64,000 nucleotides of DNA, from positions 45,772,150-45,836,149 of the forward strand of contig CM051514.1 in the NCBI GenBank assembly GCA_028015205.1, written 5' to 3'. The notes beneath the pieces were generated by a model. That model saw only the letters and a list, made by a program, of their open reading frames with translations, ran no database searches and was not told where the DNA came from. A program made the translations under genes and the position numbers. Numbering within the stretch: the first letter of the stretch is position 1; each line of letters begins with the position of its first letter. Positions 11,753 through 24,410 of the stretch are shown piece by piece. This DNA comes from Mytilisepta virgata. Lineage: Eukaryota > Mollusca > Bivalvia > Mytilida > Mytilidae.

Positions 11753-12004
11753 AGGGGCCTCAGTGGGCGAGTGGTCTAGGTAGTTCGTCATGATTAATAA
11801 TGATTACACTGAGGTTGCGAGTTCGAATCTCACCTGTGGCGGGGTGTGTTCGACTCCGATCTAAATTGACAAGGATTGCTAATTTTCATACCAAAGGTCG
11901 GTGGTTCTCTCCGAGTACTCGGCTTCCTCCATCAATAGAAACTGGCCGCCGAGAAATAGCCAAATGTGCCGAAAACCGTGTAAAACTCCAACGAAACAAA
12001 CACA
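11753..12004 (+). mobile_element. tRNA-headed SINE, copy 1
   Basis: The head resembles a Leu/Ser-type tRNA, with an A-box-like GGGCGAGTGGTC at 11,764-11,775 and a B-box GTTCGAATCTC at 11,821-11,831. A body follows that contains GGTCGGTGGTTCTCTCCGAG, TCGGCTTCCTCCATCAATAG and ACTGGCCGCC, and the copy ends near AAACTCCAACGAAACAAACA. The same modules in the same order occur at 32,047-32,302. Conserved central modules of this kind are typical of metazoan SINE superfamilies. I do not assign a family name with confidence. Open frames across it are spurious. Confidence 0.75.
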
Positions 12005-12654
12005 ATCTTTTATTGAGTGATGGCATCAATCTAATCTTTTGTGACGGCAAAAATCCTTCTACTTTATCTTTTAACGCATGCAGCGATGTTGGTATACACA
12101 TATATTGCAACAAGAAAAAGGAAACTTGACAAATGGAAAATTGAATTCATCCCATTTGTCGTAAAGTTTTGTCTTCAAAATAACAATCCAAAGATACTAA
12201 TATTAGATATAGTAAATTAATACCATGCTGTATGCGACGCATTTCAAGGAGTTTCCTCTCATCAGTAGCATTAAAACCTAAACATTTGGAAGATCAAAAA
12301 CCAAACGTATTTTAAACAAGAAGTACTCATAACCAAACACACCGAAATAGGAAGCCAAATTTCAGCTCAAATGTCCGTTTTTGTCAATTTCTAGAAATAC
12401 ATCTAAATAAGAAGATATCTTAGGTGTGTATGAAGTGTTCTTAATTTTATTTTAGATGAATTAGATTTTTTTTTTAAATCTTGCAATAATTTACAATTAC
12501 CAACAGTGTCTATTTATTTGAAATATATGTTTTCATTCATTTGTATTATTATTGTGTGTTCAAATTTTTATAACTCATAAAAAATACCTCATCTCATAAA
12601 TTACATTACGTTAAATCCATATCGTTCTGTTATGTTAAACATATATATGAGATG
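12005..12654. other. No recognisable feature
   Basis: AT-rich flank after the SINE. Nothing was recognised on either strand. Confidence 0.4.
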
Positions 12655-13115
12655 GGTCACTGGAGCTAAACCCGGAGAGCTGCCTAAAACGTCCCTAAGT
12701 GGCGATAGGGAAAGCATGACCGCGGACCATAGTGGCTAACGTGTTTGGAGAATGCCACACTCCCAGTATGATAAAGACCCTTTATGTAGTTTTCCAAAAC
12801 GAGTAGGCTGATGGCCGCTACAGAAGGATAATTGATCCTACCGTACCAAGCATTTACCCGTTTACAGTGGCAGTCAAAATTGGTTCCCCTTTGTATATTG
12901 TCCAACCCCTATTTGCTACAGAAGGATAAATGATCTTACTCTACCCAACCATTTACCCTTTTGCAGTGGCCGTCAAAATTGGTTTCCCTTTATGTAGTGT
13001 CCAACCCCTATTTAATTTTGTTTGATAATTTTTTGAACTGGTTCTCGTCCTAAGGAAGCATTAAAAATTTGCCACTGGACGTTAAGCAAGAAACAGTCAG
13101 TCAATGAATCAATTT
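12655..13115 (+). repeat. Dispersed SINE-like repeat with internal tandem duplication
   Basis: The 3' end 'TTGCCACTGGACGTTAAGCA' (about 13,068-13,087), followed by 'AGTCAGTCAATGAATCAATT', is a common 3' terminus of bivalve short interspersed repeats. A related ending, 'TTGCCAGTGGACGTTAAATA', is seen near 43,830. The upstream part has CGTCCCTAAGTGGCGATAGG and CCGCGGACCATAGTGGCTAA. A 98-bp duplication sits in the middle. Confidence 0.55.
12817..13013 (+). repeat. Two-copy tandem duplication, 98-bp unit
   Basis: Unit 1 is 12,817-12,914 and unit 2 is 12,915-13,013. Both run from GCTACAGAAGGATAA through CATTTACCC and GTCAAAATTGGTT to GTCCAACCCCTATTT. They differ at scattered bases, so the duplication is not very recent. 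Confidence 0.85.
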
Positions 13116-15490
13116 ATTAACACTTAGAAAGTTTAAAAATGCAGGCTTGATGAGCTGAATGCGAATAATAATACCGCAGGATGACATGAAAGTGTTCTAT
13201 TACTATTCTTCATTTTCTAAAATTATTGCAAGATCCTCAACAATATCAGAAATTTTGCACACATTTCCAGGTGATCACGATGGCGGCTATGATAGATTTC
13301 TTGTCCATATTTAAAAAAAAAAATTCGTACGCCTAGGATTAAAATTGATGTCAAAGACAGTGAACTCAGAACAAATTCTGATAATCATATCACACTTACA
13401 ACTTACCGTAGTTGTAGCAATGTTTTGAATGGGACCCCGATCAGATCATGGGGTGGTTTATAAATTCATATATATATTTCAACATTGGAGTCATGAACTT
13501 GCATCAGAAAGACATTAAATATGATTCGTCTGAAAGACAAAGACAACATCCTATGGAATTTTAACTTAATGGCGGGATATAAAGAGAACAAAAGACACAT
13601 TCCATACATTTAAATATCAGCAATACACCATAAAACTGAAATATGCAATTTTTATTTGAAAATTAAACAAGGTTTGAAATGTTACATTAATAACCGGACG
13701 TCTTCATATGTTTCATCAGATCTTAGCTTTCAGTATCCTGGAAAAAATAATACTACACATTAATATTAATATACATAACCCAAAAACAACCGTGAAACAA
13801 TAGAAAAACAAAAGACGTAGTATGAATGTAAGAAGATTAATATGCTAACCTCTTTTAGATCATAGCGACTAGATTTTACTTATTTCAATATTTAGATATT
13901 GATATTGATGCTCTAAGAAAAGTTATTAAAATTTATATTAGATAGGATCTATAATACAGTATAATACCGGAAAATTTGGTTCATTTGAAATTGGGAACAT
14001 TTCCGATATAACAAAAAAAAAAAAACAGACAAAGAAAAACGGTACAGGGTAATGCATTTTTCATATATTCACATTGCTGTACTAAGCAGAAAAATAGACC
14101 CATACGTCATAGTAGATTGTTTTCTCATCAAAATCATGATTGATTCCAATTTTTCAGATTTCAAAAATAACATTTTTCAACCCAAAATTCAAAAATCAGT
14201 ATTTTTACCCCGTTATGTGAATCATAATGTCTGTGTGACAAAAGATTTGAGTTTTTTCTACTGATTTCAGGCACTGCATTTTCATTTTACACAATGTGTG
14301 TCGATTTTCTTCTTGATTTTCCGCAAATTTAATTTAACCCTCTTTTGGAAATATCCATTTTCCACCATTTCAAATTTTATCCAAATTTCAAAATGAGACT
14401 CAATAAATATCAAGAAATCAAGAAATAAAGTAGCAAACCACTGTTGCCCTGATACTTAAATCTTTTTTTGAACGAATTACTTTTTTCTTAAAATCTGAAA
14501 TATTATTGTACCGCGAACAACAAAATTATTATACATCTGAGTGAGCTGTTGCTAGGAAACAGCTTTGAATTTGCGCATCAAATAGTCCCCGGAGAATATC
14601 CCTTAAACCATAATAATGATTAATTAATCTCATGAAAAATTAACTACTGAGAAAACAGTCAGAAAAGCTATTGTTTTCTACCATTTCTATTATTATTTTC
14701 GTGATATTTCACAGTACCTTGCCATCTATGAAATGGCGATTTCCTTCATAAATGTACAAGAACCTGACAAGATAGACTTTAGGAAATTTTAGTCAAAGAA
14801 TGCTTTAGATAATGATCGAAATGAATGAATAGTCAAACATAGGTTTTTTCTAAAACACTTTTCTCCTGAAAGATTGAATCCAGTGTAAACAGACAAAACC
14901 CGCGATTAAAGTGCACGGCCATTGACAGTTGAAATTTATTGCAAGTGAAATTTATGTACATAAATAATATTCCCCATACGTCGTGTTTATCAAAAGTTAA
15001 TTAGAATTTTGAATGTAATGCTTTAGAGCCTCAATATATTAGCTTTATAATTATTGCCAAACTTTTCTTAGTGCATTCGCATTTACTACGATTTTTATAC
15101 CTTTTGATGTAAACTTGATTTTTTTGTAACTTTCTTGAAAAAACTTTCCAGTGCATAAAATCGATTAAATTTGTTTCAAATTTTGTTTTTATAACATACG
15201 TTTCCATCTGTTGGATAAATAAACGTATTTTTTGAAAGGAATTAAAAACTCGATGATGACTAGAACTAATTATGTTGGAAATTTCCTAAGTGACGAAAAT
15301 TAGAGATTTTAAAAATTCATATATCAGAAAATTCAAATACACTACTGCTTCAGGTTACAAATCCGGTGTTGGTGTAAAAAAAACACCAGCTGTGTTCTGC
15401 GGTCCCAGTCAATAACCGAATAACGTTTTATTTTACCAAATACAAGTCTGATATATAAAAATGTGTTTGTTCTCTACAAGACTTCCAGGC
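13116..15490. other. No recognisable feature over 2.4 kb
   Basis: AT-rich. Frames such as 14,052-14,264 show no family motif. I found no tRNA-like box pairs or long inverted repeats. Confidence 0.4.
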
Positions 15491-15497
15491 TCCCACA

Positions 15498-15985
15498 TAT
15501 AACAATTTCACTCGACCTCAGCAATGCTTATTTACACATCACAATTTTTGCCAAACACGCAAATAACTCCGGTGTTGTGTTCAGAATCATTGCTACCAAT
15601 GAAAAGCACTATGCTTTCGTCTAACGTGAGCTCCAGAAGTTTGCACAAAGTATATATAGACAATTGGTTGATTGTGAATAATTCTCAGAAACAGATATTG
15701 CTAGATCAAGGATGAGGGTGGTTAGGTGTTTCAATCTCCTGATTTAACTCTGATTTTTAGTAAACAAAGAAAAACCGAATCTAATACCATGTCAGTCAAT
15801 ACTATACCTCGGGGTACTCTTTCGGTTGGACAAATGTCTAATAAACCCAATTCAGGAGAAAATAAACAAGTTGCATCAAGCTGAAAAAAATTTGTCAACA
15901 GGGAAATCAGCATCGGCATGCCATTTTCTACAGTAACTGGGTATAATAGCATCTTAGAACTGATTCCGAACACACGCAATCAAAT
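15498..15985 (+). pseudogene. DIRS-like reverse transcriptase relic
   Basis: No long open frame covers this, but three frames together give the order of a DIRS-type RT. The pieces are motif A SLDLSNAYLHI (about 15,510-15,545), then HKVYIDNWLIVN (about 15,640-15,675), where Asn replaces the second catalytic Asp. After a shift near 15,715-15,750 follow FLVNKEKPNLIPCQSILYLG and the connection region (LINPIQEKINKLHQAEK, HFLQ-stop-LGIIAS, LELIPNT). DIRS elements copy through RT and integrate with a tyrosine recombinase instead of a DDE integrase; a recombinase relic of matching type lies at 36,249-36,690. The sequence between motif A and the YIDN box is shorter than I expect for the family, suggesting an internal deletion. 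A Ngaro-type element is an alternative. Confidence 0.65.
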
Positions 15986-16839
15986 TTTTAAAGGGATATG
16001 GTCTAAACTACAGACCAAGCTTCATATAAATTGTTTAGTGTTTCGGCAAGAAATCGCCTTTGAATTGTAGCCAACAAAAGACTCAAATCAATAATAAAAT
16101 TTAACAAGATTTACAAGAAATATTTACAAATTGAAATGTCAACTTAACTGTTTAAATCTATATGTCCGATCCTTTTGTCTTTTCTTTATCCAGAATTCTT
16201 CTCTTCACCGTTACGGGAATGCAAGCAGAATATTATGTCCAATATAAGTGTGTCAATCCAACATCTGAGAACACAAGAATGTTAATGTCTGACCTGAAAG
16301 TCTAACTTTAGTGTCCGTATATATATATATAGCTGTCACGGACACTGTAGAAATGATCCTCGTAGAAAACTTTAGAACAGAAACTTGTAGAATACGGTAG
16401 AAGTTTGAATTACACATCGTATATTATGATCATTCCAGAATTATTATGGAAGTCAAATAGAAAGTTCTAATCATTCCATCATTATCTATGATTGTTCCGG
16501 TGATTTCTAAACAGCACAGTTATAACATTATTTGGTAAACAACTATAAGTATTATGTAAGCATATTATACATGTTATAAGGCCACACAAAACAAATTAGG
16601 CCAAGATAAATAAATATAATAATTACAATATCATAAGATTAGAAATAAAAGCAGTACATGTAAGTCTGAAACATTTTTTTACAACAGTTGAAAGGTCAGT
16701 CAATACTAACCAGGGCTGAAGTCAGACAATACCAAAGTAGTACATTAATCAACAAACAAGGAAGGACAAAGTCCCCACAGTTATGTGACCAACCTCTATC
16801 TGACAGCTGCCCACATTACGGGACCTAGAACTAGACCTG
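15986..16839. other. No recognisable gene
   Basis: AT-rich, with a short (AT)n hairpin, GTGTCCGT...ACGGACAC, near 16,311-16,345. Scattered 'TAGAA'-type words near 16,350-16,500 may be decayed arms of the minisatellite that follows. Confidence 0.4.
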
Positions 16840-16849
16840 TCATCCTCCT

Positions 16850-17030
16850 TTTTAGAACCGTTATGTGTCTTGACTTAGAACCATTATGGACAGTTTCTAA
16901 CCTAGAATGATTTATTAAAGTTCTACCCTAGAACCATTCTGGATGGTTCTACCCTAGGACCATTTATCCTAGAATCATTTTGAAAGTTATAGCCTAGAAC
17001 AATTCTGGTCGGTTCTACTCTAGAATTAAC
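16850..17030. repeat. Minisatellite, about 26-bp period, palindromic unit
   Basis: Units starting with TAGAA/TAGGA occur at about 16,853, 16,876, 16,903, 16,929, 16,955, 16,970 (partial), 16,995 and 17,021. Spacing is mostly 25-27 bases. The best unit, TAGAACCATTCTGGATGGTTCTA at 16,929, is an inverted repeat with 9-base arms (TAGAACCAT/ATGGTTCTA) around TCTGG. Confidence 0.8.
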
Positions 17031-17489
17031 TATTTGTTCAGTAGGGATTTAGTCAAATTTTACATTCTTTCATCTCTGTATGTCATAACCTAACGGCGCA
17101 AAAAACTAGAAATTGCATCTGTTCCAAAAAATTTTGAAGTTTATGAATTTTATAAAATAATAAGTATTCAAATAATCAACTTGTTACCATAATTTTCAAA
17201 TGAACTTTTAACATACTGTTATAATTTCCAGATTAAAACTTCAATCATAATCAAGTGAAAATAATTTTTTGACTAATTTAAAACATCAAAATCTGTAGAA
17301 TTTAAATATTTAATTTCTCGTGATATATTAAAACTATCTTCTTTCGATATCTGTATAACTCGTAGAGTCTGAAATTAAAAAAATGTCACCTGCATAATTA
17401 GAAATTTAAGGTATTTTATAAATTTAATACATCGAATTATCAAGAATTGTATCAGTTTATGTATTTCGTAACCTTTTAAATCATCTTTA

Positions 17490-17850
17490 TGACCTCATGT
17501 TATTGTTCAAATATTCGAAATGCGTAATAACAACGCAGATCATTCTACAAACCAGAGTTTTAAATGTTATATCGTAAGATTTTAGAATAGGCTCAGATTC
17601 ATGTCATGGGTTTTACTCATTTCTTGCTAATTGTTAAGTTCATACCAAAAGATTTGATAAATTTTACATAGTATCTTTGAAGATTGAAATTTACGATTTG
17701 TTCAGTGATACATGGGTATTGCATTACTGTAAATACTTTAGTTAGACTTTAATGGTGTACAATTTACAATTTTATAGGTGGATTGGAATTGCAGAAAGTG
17801 TTAAAAAATAAAATATATGACAAGAAAGCTATAGACTGTCAGAACAGCGA
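17490..17850 (+). repeat. Dispersed repeat family R-C, copy 1
   Basis: The copy shares 'ATATCGTAAGATTTTAGAAT', 'AGGCTCAGATTCATGTCATG', 'GGGTTTTACTCATTTCTT', 'TTGTTAAGTTCATA', 'GTGTACAATTTACAATTTTA' and 'GTGGATTGGAATT' with 39,870-40,240 in the same orientation. It has no reading frame. The family is unknown to me. Confidence 0.7.
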
Positions 17851-17879
17851 TCCTCTGCAACACCACAGTAAGTAAGTAC

Positions 17880-18390
17880 ACTTATCCAAATTCCAAAATC
17901 CCCCTGTAGGCCCTAGATCTGAAAATCAAAACTCTACAATCTTATTACGCATCACCTATGGCGTATGACAATACATAAAGAACGAAAATGCATAAATTGA
18001 AGTATAAAAATGAATGAAGGTCACAAGCTTAAATTCACAATTTTCGAAAATCGACGTCTATGGGAACCATGTTTCGGAAAGAAAATTTTTATAGCCTTAT
18101 TGTGCATCTAAATATGGTGTATGACAATACTGTAAAGAAAATATATGCATAAATTGAAACATTAAGATGATTTTAAGGCATAAGCTTAATTTTGAACCCG
18201 TTGAGTCTCAAGTTGAGAAAATCAAAATTGTAAAACCTGACTAGGCGTCTATTGTATGAAACCATTCTTTAAAGAAACCAAATTCATAGACTTAAACGGG
18301 AACGGGCGTTAATGTCACAAAAAGGTGACGGACGGATAGACACAATCGCAATGTCCCTTCACTTTCGAAAGTGAGGGCATTAAAGGTAAT
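17880..18390. repeat. Dispersed repeat family R-B, copy 2
   Basis: Internal modules repeat 'TTATTNCGCATC', 'GTATGACAATAC', 'AAATGCATAAATTGAA' and 'GGTCACAAGCTTAAATTCAC' at a period of roughly 150-170 bases, as in 940-1,250. It ends at a 'GACGGACGGATAGACAC' block and a CACTTTCGAAAGTG palindrome near 18,360. Confidence 0.55.
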
Positions 18391-19195
18391 GGTAGGTGAA
18401 ACATAATGAATGCAGAAAAGGCTGTATATAATGTAGTGGCTTTGAAAATAAAACACTGTCATTTGTGGTTATTGTTGTCTATGTAATGTATCACCTGTCA
18501 CAAGATATGAACAATGAAAATAGATGAAAGAAAGGACATTACATTTTGTAACAGTTGAAAAGGAAAAAAAATCTTTTTTTATTCTAAGTTTCAACTAGAA
18601 ACCGCTATTCTTTTACATGTTTTCCAAACATTACGTACTTTGTACAGAAAACATGATTGCTTAAAAAGGGCTAACTAATTATAGACAAAAGAAATAAAAA
18701 AGTTAATAATTATGTTTCTACGGTGTCATTTTATACATAACACAAAATGAAAAACCAACAAAAGAATAGAAAATAAAATAAAGAAATGGGCAAAAGATAA
18801 CCGAAGCGACAAAAAGAGTGGGAAAAGTCCCTATATTCTAAATCCAAGGGAAACACAAAACTAAAGCACTGGCTTTGTGAAGTCCCAAACTGGGAGTGAC
18901 ATCAGGTGCTTTCGAAGGGTAGGCGCTTCATCCTCTGTTACATCTTCAAAATTCATCAATTAAGCTCAGGTTTGCTCATTTTACGCCCTGTTATAACATC
19001 CGAATTATTACATACGGATACATAAATATATATGAACATTTATTTTTTAGTAATAAAATGTAATTCATACATACCTGCAAAAACAGGTGCAAATTTTACG
19101 TTTCGTTGTGATTATTATTCAAGATAAATGTGTAATTTTTTCTTAATTGATCAATAAAAAAAACATTGTTTGTAATACATTAACCTTCACGGAGA
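18391..19195. other. No gene; one possible Penelope-like tail scrap
   Basis: AT-rich. About 18,885-18,955 ('ATCAGGTGCTTTCGAAGGGT', 'AGGCGCTTCATCCTCTGTTA') looks like a diverged minus-strand scrap of the Penelope-like 3' tail seen at 49,260-49,320. The remainder shows nothing. Confidence 0.35.
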
Positions 19196-22100
19196 ATGCA
19201 CTACTTTAAACAAGGAAAGTTGTGCAGCAGTTCAAAGTTGATAATCACGCAAAACAAAAATTATATAACTTCACAGCAGATAGAAACACTTTATCAAATA
19301 TATATTGCAAATAAATATGTAAGTCATCTAGGTATAGATAAGTTTTTATTGTTTACAAAAAAGAAACAGAAAACAAAACATGTCTTGTAGTTAGTTAATA
19401 CATACTTCATCATTTTTCAGATTTGCGGGTATAGTGCAATTAAAATGTTGATGATTCGTAAAAGTTCCACAATGATGACAAAAAGAATCTACCCAAACAA
19501 CCTTTGCTGAATACCTTTAGTGACAGCTATATTACTCTTTCTAGAAAGTTGTGCTAATTTACACATGTCATACAGTATCGGATAATATGAAATGTCGACG
19601 GAGGCGATGATGGTATTAAAATAAATGGAAATTTCACCAATAGAAAAAATTGACGAAATCATATTTTTAGTATATTTCAAACTTCCCTTGAATCAGAAAG
19701 CCATTTAGACTGTTGTGTAGTATCTTCAATTTAACGTTTACTTTGAAAGATGAAATGTAAAAAGTCTTTTTAAAACAAAAAAAGGCCACAACTTAGATTT
19801 CTCTATCACGACTAGGATGACTAGAAAGTTGTACACGCTTGTATATTATTTCTTGACAAAGCACTTCTGAATTAGTTGTTTATATTTTCTTGACAATGAA
19901 TAAACAACAAAATCAATCAACGCTACCCAACAGGCAAAACCGCACAAAACATAAACGAGTCGGGATAGTCAGAAATTGTAACGACACTGAACAATGACGG
20001 ATTTAGACTGATTTCAGGGGAACCCAAGCCTCTCCCTTTATCTATCATGCCATACTGGTGTATACAACAGACTATAAATAAAAAACAATTTTGTGACGGG
20101 TCAATTAAAGAGCCTGTGAGAGAACATTTTTAAGAAAAGGAACTGCTTGTTTGCATTTTGGAAATTTTAGGCGAAAATATAACTTGAACCAAAGAACGTG
20201 CGCTATGAATACACGCTCTGTTTTTAAAGCAGACCCGGTGTCGCATTTTTTTTAACATCCTGAAATATAATTCTAAAAGTTGGTCAGAATTTTTGAGGTA
20301 AAAATGTCCATATCAAAATTAGTCATAAAATTAAAATTAAAAAAAAATTAACGAGTTCAGAAAAAGTAAGAAAACGATAGGGCACAATTGGAGTCCACGT
20401 ATTGTCGATAGTCGTTTGTACAAAAGATAATACCCCTACTATCATAATACACTAATACTGCTACTACTAATACTAATAATAATAATAAGACAAAAAGCAA
20501 TTTCCACCGAATTACGCTGTCAGATGTCATATATTTTAATCAATCGAATACATTTTAGTACATGTACTTCCAAATCACCACAGTAACATATGTGCATGAA
20601 TTTGTGACCCACTACTTTTGTCGATTTATATTCAACCGTATTAACAACCTCACAAGTCCATAACTGTATAATACATGCGTGTTTGTACAAGAAATATATA
20701 TAACTTGTATCTCTCAATTCCAGATAAGCAACTGGTGTTGGAGGTTGGGAGGAATCGAGGCAATATTGGAGCAACAACCCCAATTAATTACTAGAACCAG
20801 TCGTTGAACAAATAGCAATTAACAGTGTACCTATAAAACCAGCACAGAGTACATGTATAGAGCACTTAAGATGGTAACAATAATAAATAGCTTAGAGCCA
20901 AGAATACTACCAAATGTATAAAGAGGACAAACATACCTAAGGACCAATAAAAAAGTAATCCATTGGACAGACAAACCCAGGTGCTCCGGAAGGGTAAGCA
21001 GTTTCTGTTCCGTTTACGGAACCCGTCGTGATGTTCAACAATATCAAATCGGTGGTGGCACATGAAATGCTACTACAGTGGGAAGAGTGTAACATCATCT
21101 TAGATATCGGAACACTGTAACGGTCAATCAATTCGTGATGATGACCGTAAACTTTCTTAAGTGATGACATCTTCAAAGTTTTGTCTTCAAATGAAACGGA
21201 CTTTGGTGTATTTGTAGTATCCTTAATGTCAAGCTCACTGGGTTAGATGAGATGTAGAAAGTCTAGGAATTGTCGTTATTTAACGACAACACGTCATCTA
21301 TATAACGAAAATTGAAATTAAAGGATTGGGCTACTTTCTTTTTGTTTTCACGTAGGAACTCTTGAATGAAGTTCGCTTCATATGAGTATAGAAACAGATC
21401 GGCGAGGAGAGGTGCACAGTTGGTTCCGATTAGAATGCAGATTTTTGTTTGATTTTTGAAGCGCCAAATATTTTACTGCGACTGATTTTCAGCAAAACAA
21501 ATAAAATTAAGTGGACATCCTAGTGAAAAAAGGTGTTAAACATTAAATCTCAATGCTGGTCAGGTTTTTAAACGTTTTTACGACTATCATTTTTTGTTGA
21601 AAAATATCTTGCAAAATACAAAGTAAATTTGCAAGGTGTAAATATCAGTAATTGGATAATCCAGTGAAGAAAAAAAGTTTGAAAACCGGTTACCGAAAGG
21701 TATTTGACACAAATTGCAATCTTTGTACAAGGCCCTTTGTTTTATATAATAGTACACATTATTTTCAAGAGGAATCTAGGATTACGGTAGCCACAAAATA
21801 ATTTATCTCGGCGACGTGTTTTCGACGGAGATACAAAGAGGTTCCTCTGTTCCCATCGTAAACATAAACCGGGGCATCTAAACATAGTAACAGGCTGGAA
21901 TGGCTTATAAAAATTGCGAATGTTATTTATGTATCATGCTTTAAAGTCATTATTTATAAGTAGGATAGAAATACCATTGATCAAGATAATCCGGTTGACA
22001 ACGTATGTTATTCTATTTTATTGGGATTATCGGGCCTTTTAATTTGCATAATTCTGTTCGATTAAACTATTGAATATTCAGGACAAATCCCGTAGTGGCA

Positions 22101-22470
22101 GTTTGCTACAAATGAAAATACGAGAAAATGGTTTATGGTATGAGAAAACAAATTCAATTTCAAGCTATCAAATAAGTTCCATTTTTGAATATTTTTTTCT
22201 TTTAGTTCGAAAATCTCATAGCAGAGCAGGTACATGAATGTTTTCATGGCTTATCAATCATAACTCGCTATATGATATTGATAAGATTACCTGACGCACC
22301 TTCATTGGATTGACTCTCCTGCCATTATTCAATTGAGGTGCAAAAAAATTGAGTTATTAATGCCCCAATTTTAATACTAAAAACATACAATGTCAAACAG
22401 ATTATTTTATTTTTTAAATGTTATAATGACATTTAAGTCAGAAATTTGACTTTTCTTGTATAATTTTGAA
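19196..22470 (+). repeat. Large direct repeat, copy 1 (matches 47,255-50,835)
   Basis: Long stretches match 47,255-50,835 in the same order and orientation, for example 'TTAAACAAGGAAAGTTGTGC', 'TCAATCAACGCTACCCAACA', 'GGTCAATTAAAGAGCCTGTG', 'CTAAGGACCAATAAAAAAGT' and 'ATTGACTCTCCTGCCATTAT'. Differences are indels: copy 1 lacks blocks present in copy 2 (about 260 bp near 19,460, about 110 bp near 20,970, about 190 bp near 21,185). It has about 150 bp extra near 20,700-20,860 and about 165 bp extra near 21,590-21,750. The unit includes Penelope-like RT copy C. The mechanism could be segmental duplication or two insertions of one composite element. Confidence 0.85.
20866..21460 (-). pseudogene. 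Penelope-like RT and 3' tail, copy C (heavily deleted)
   Basis: On the minus strand, 21,460-21,240 matches RT motif B to the post-motif-C region of copy D but has more changes. A junction near 21,180 drops about 190 bases of coding sequence. The end of the ORF follows (LKKVYGHHHELIDRYSVPIS) with a frame change just before the expected stop. The 3' tail continues to about 20,866. Within the tail, a deletion between 'AAACCC' words near 20,970 has removed a block present in copy D, which fits loss between short direct repeats. It cannot encode a working protein. Confidence 0.7.
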
Positions 22471-24410
22471 TAGATCCAAGCAACATAAAATATGTAAAGT
22501 TTTTTTTTTTTTTTTTTTTGGGGGGGGGGGGGGGGGCAATTGTTCATGTTATTGATTTTGAAAAACATATTCAAATTAGATAAAACTTCCATATCAACAG
22601 GTTTAAAGAAATGGTTTTCAGTTTTTCCTATTTCGGGATCGTCTACCAATGAGGGGAAAACCAGGTTATTTTTAATTGGGATACATTTAACATTAAATTC
22701 TGAAAGTATTTCAATTATTATTTGAATGTGCAAATTCATAAAAGCAGAATATATTTAACTTTCTTTATTTCCATGAATTTTTTTTAGATAAATGTGTTTA
22801 TTTTTAAAGACATTTGACCCTTTAAAGTGACTAGCATTGTACCTGCCCGTTTAAAGGATTCTAGCCAAAATAAAACGGGCACTGAGTGTTAAAATTCTGA
22901 ACGTAGGAGATATGCACCAGTTTGTACTAAAATATGAAGTTGAAATATCATTTTACCGACTTTCGTCCTTTTGTTATTTAGATGTTTTTTTTTTTGGAAC
23001 ACTTGTACGAACAATCTGATTTAAATGTTTACGCCTATGCATCCGTTTTAATACAATAACCATCAATTATGAATGTTAAAGATTATAAAAAGACAAATAT
23101 TGTGTTCTATCATCTCCTGTGGTTATGCATAGTTAAGTAAATGTAATACATATGATATATTAATTCGATGATAGATCACAATCATTAGCACTATAACATT
23201 GATATGACGAAGAACATGTTTTCTTCATATTTAAACAAATAACAATTGTTATCTGCAGAACATGTTGAATGTGCATATTCATACAAATTGTGTCCCATCC
23301 TTAAAGGATTAAGTAAAAAATATGTGGTAGTTGAAAACAATAAATCATACATATTAAGTTTCAAATCACTAACAAATGACTAAAAAAAAGTCCGATACAC
23401 AAAAAATGTAGACGGACAATAATTCAACCACAGTTAATATTATTCGGTTGTTATTTAAGAAAAGTATAAATTAATTAAAAGAAATTGATTCCACAATGTT
23501 AACAGTGTTGAGAGAAGGTGTTTATAGTTTAAAGAGTCCGTATGTTCAGACTCTATGTTGTTTCTTCTGGTTATTTCATCAGTTAATCTCGCATTGCCTC
23601 ATGTTTCAAAGACTAGTACAGTATGTTTTCAGACAATTTACATAATATAACATATTCTTTATTGTCAATCAAGACGCCCCGAAGGGGCTAAACAATTAAC
23701 ACGAATCAATGTTGAAATAACATAACATTAGATATTTTGATTGATTTTAAATTATTGTCAATTATATAAAAGAAAGGAAGAAAAAAATATGCATATAATT
23801 ATATACATGTGATTTATTTCCATTTCCCTGTTGGATGGTCACAATATAATATATAATAATAAAATATAATATGAGGGGGTGGGGGGGTGGAATTGGGACA
23901 ACACACCTGATACATCTTTGTATAAAGTAGTTAATAGAAGCAGTATAATGATCTAGTAGTATATCATAATAACACTTGTATATTTTGTTGAAATAACGCC
24001 GATTTTCCATATGTAATAGGTGCATAATTTAATGCATGTTATTTGCCCCCGGATAATACCATCGTACGAAGGCAGATAACATCCTCCCGTGAGCCTCACC
24101 GACGTAACTTCCGCTCAGCTGTAAATAATCATCTGATCATTATTTATGGTGAATTAACCGTTCATAAATGTTCTAAGCAGTTTCCAATAGGAGCTTATAT
24201 AATCTATAGATCTCGGGGGAAATGCACAGAATCTGAAGTTGCATTTCATTTGTTTGACTCTATACTCCAAGTGAAAGAATTAACACTGTTTAATAGCTGT
24301 AGCATTGTGAATGTGCACCTTATATTCAGGGATGTCAAAACTCTTGACAAACTTGCTTGAAGACCGGAAAATCTAATTCAATAGAGTATTTATTGGTAGT
24401 GGCAGAATAT
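22471..24410. other. No recognised gene; homopolymer block and one protein-like frame
   Basis: A T-run followed by a G-run occupies about 22,501-22,536. The minus-strand frame from 22,739 to about 22,560 has a protein-like composition (LVFPSLVDDPEIGKTEN, HFFKPVDMEVLSN) but matches no family I know; it may be an exon or element relic. A short hairpin TGCCCGTTT...AAACGGGCA lies near 22,845-22,882. A plus-strand frame at 24,043-24,360 is of uncertain meaning. The rest is AT-rich. Confidence 0.35.

Noticed and set aside
11800..12129. 109-codon frame
   Set aside because: It lies inside a SINE; the same positions in copy 2 at 32 kb do not preserve the frame.
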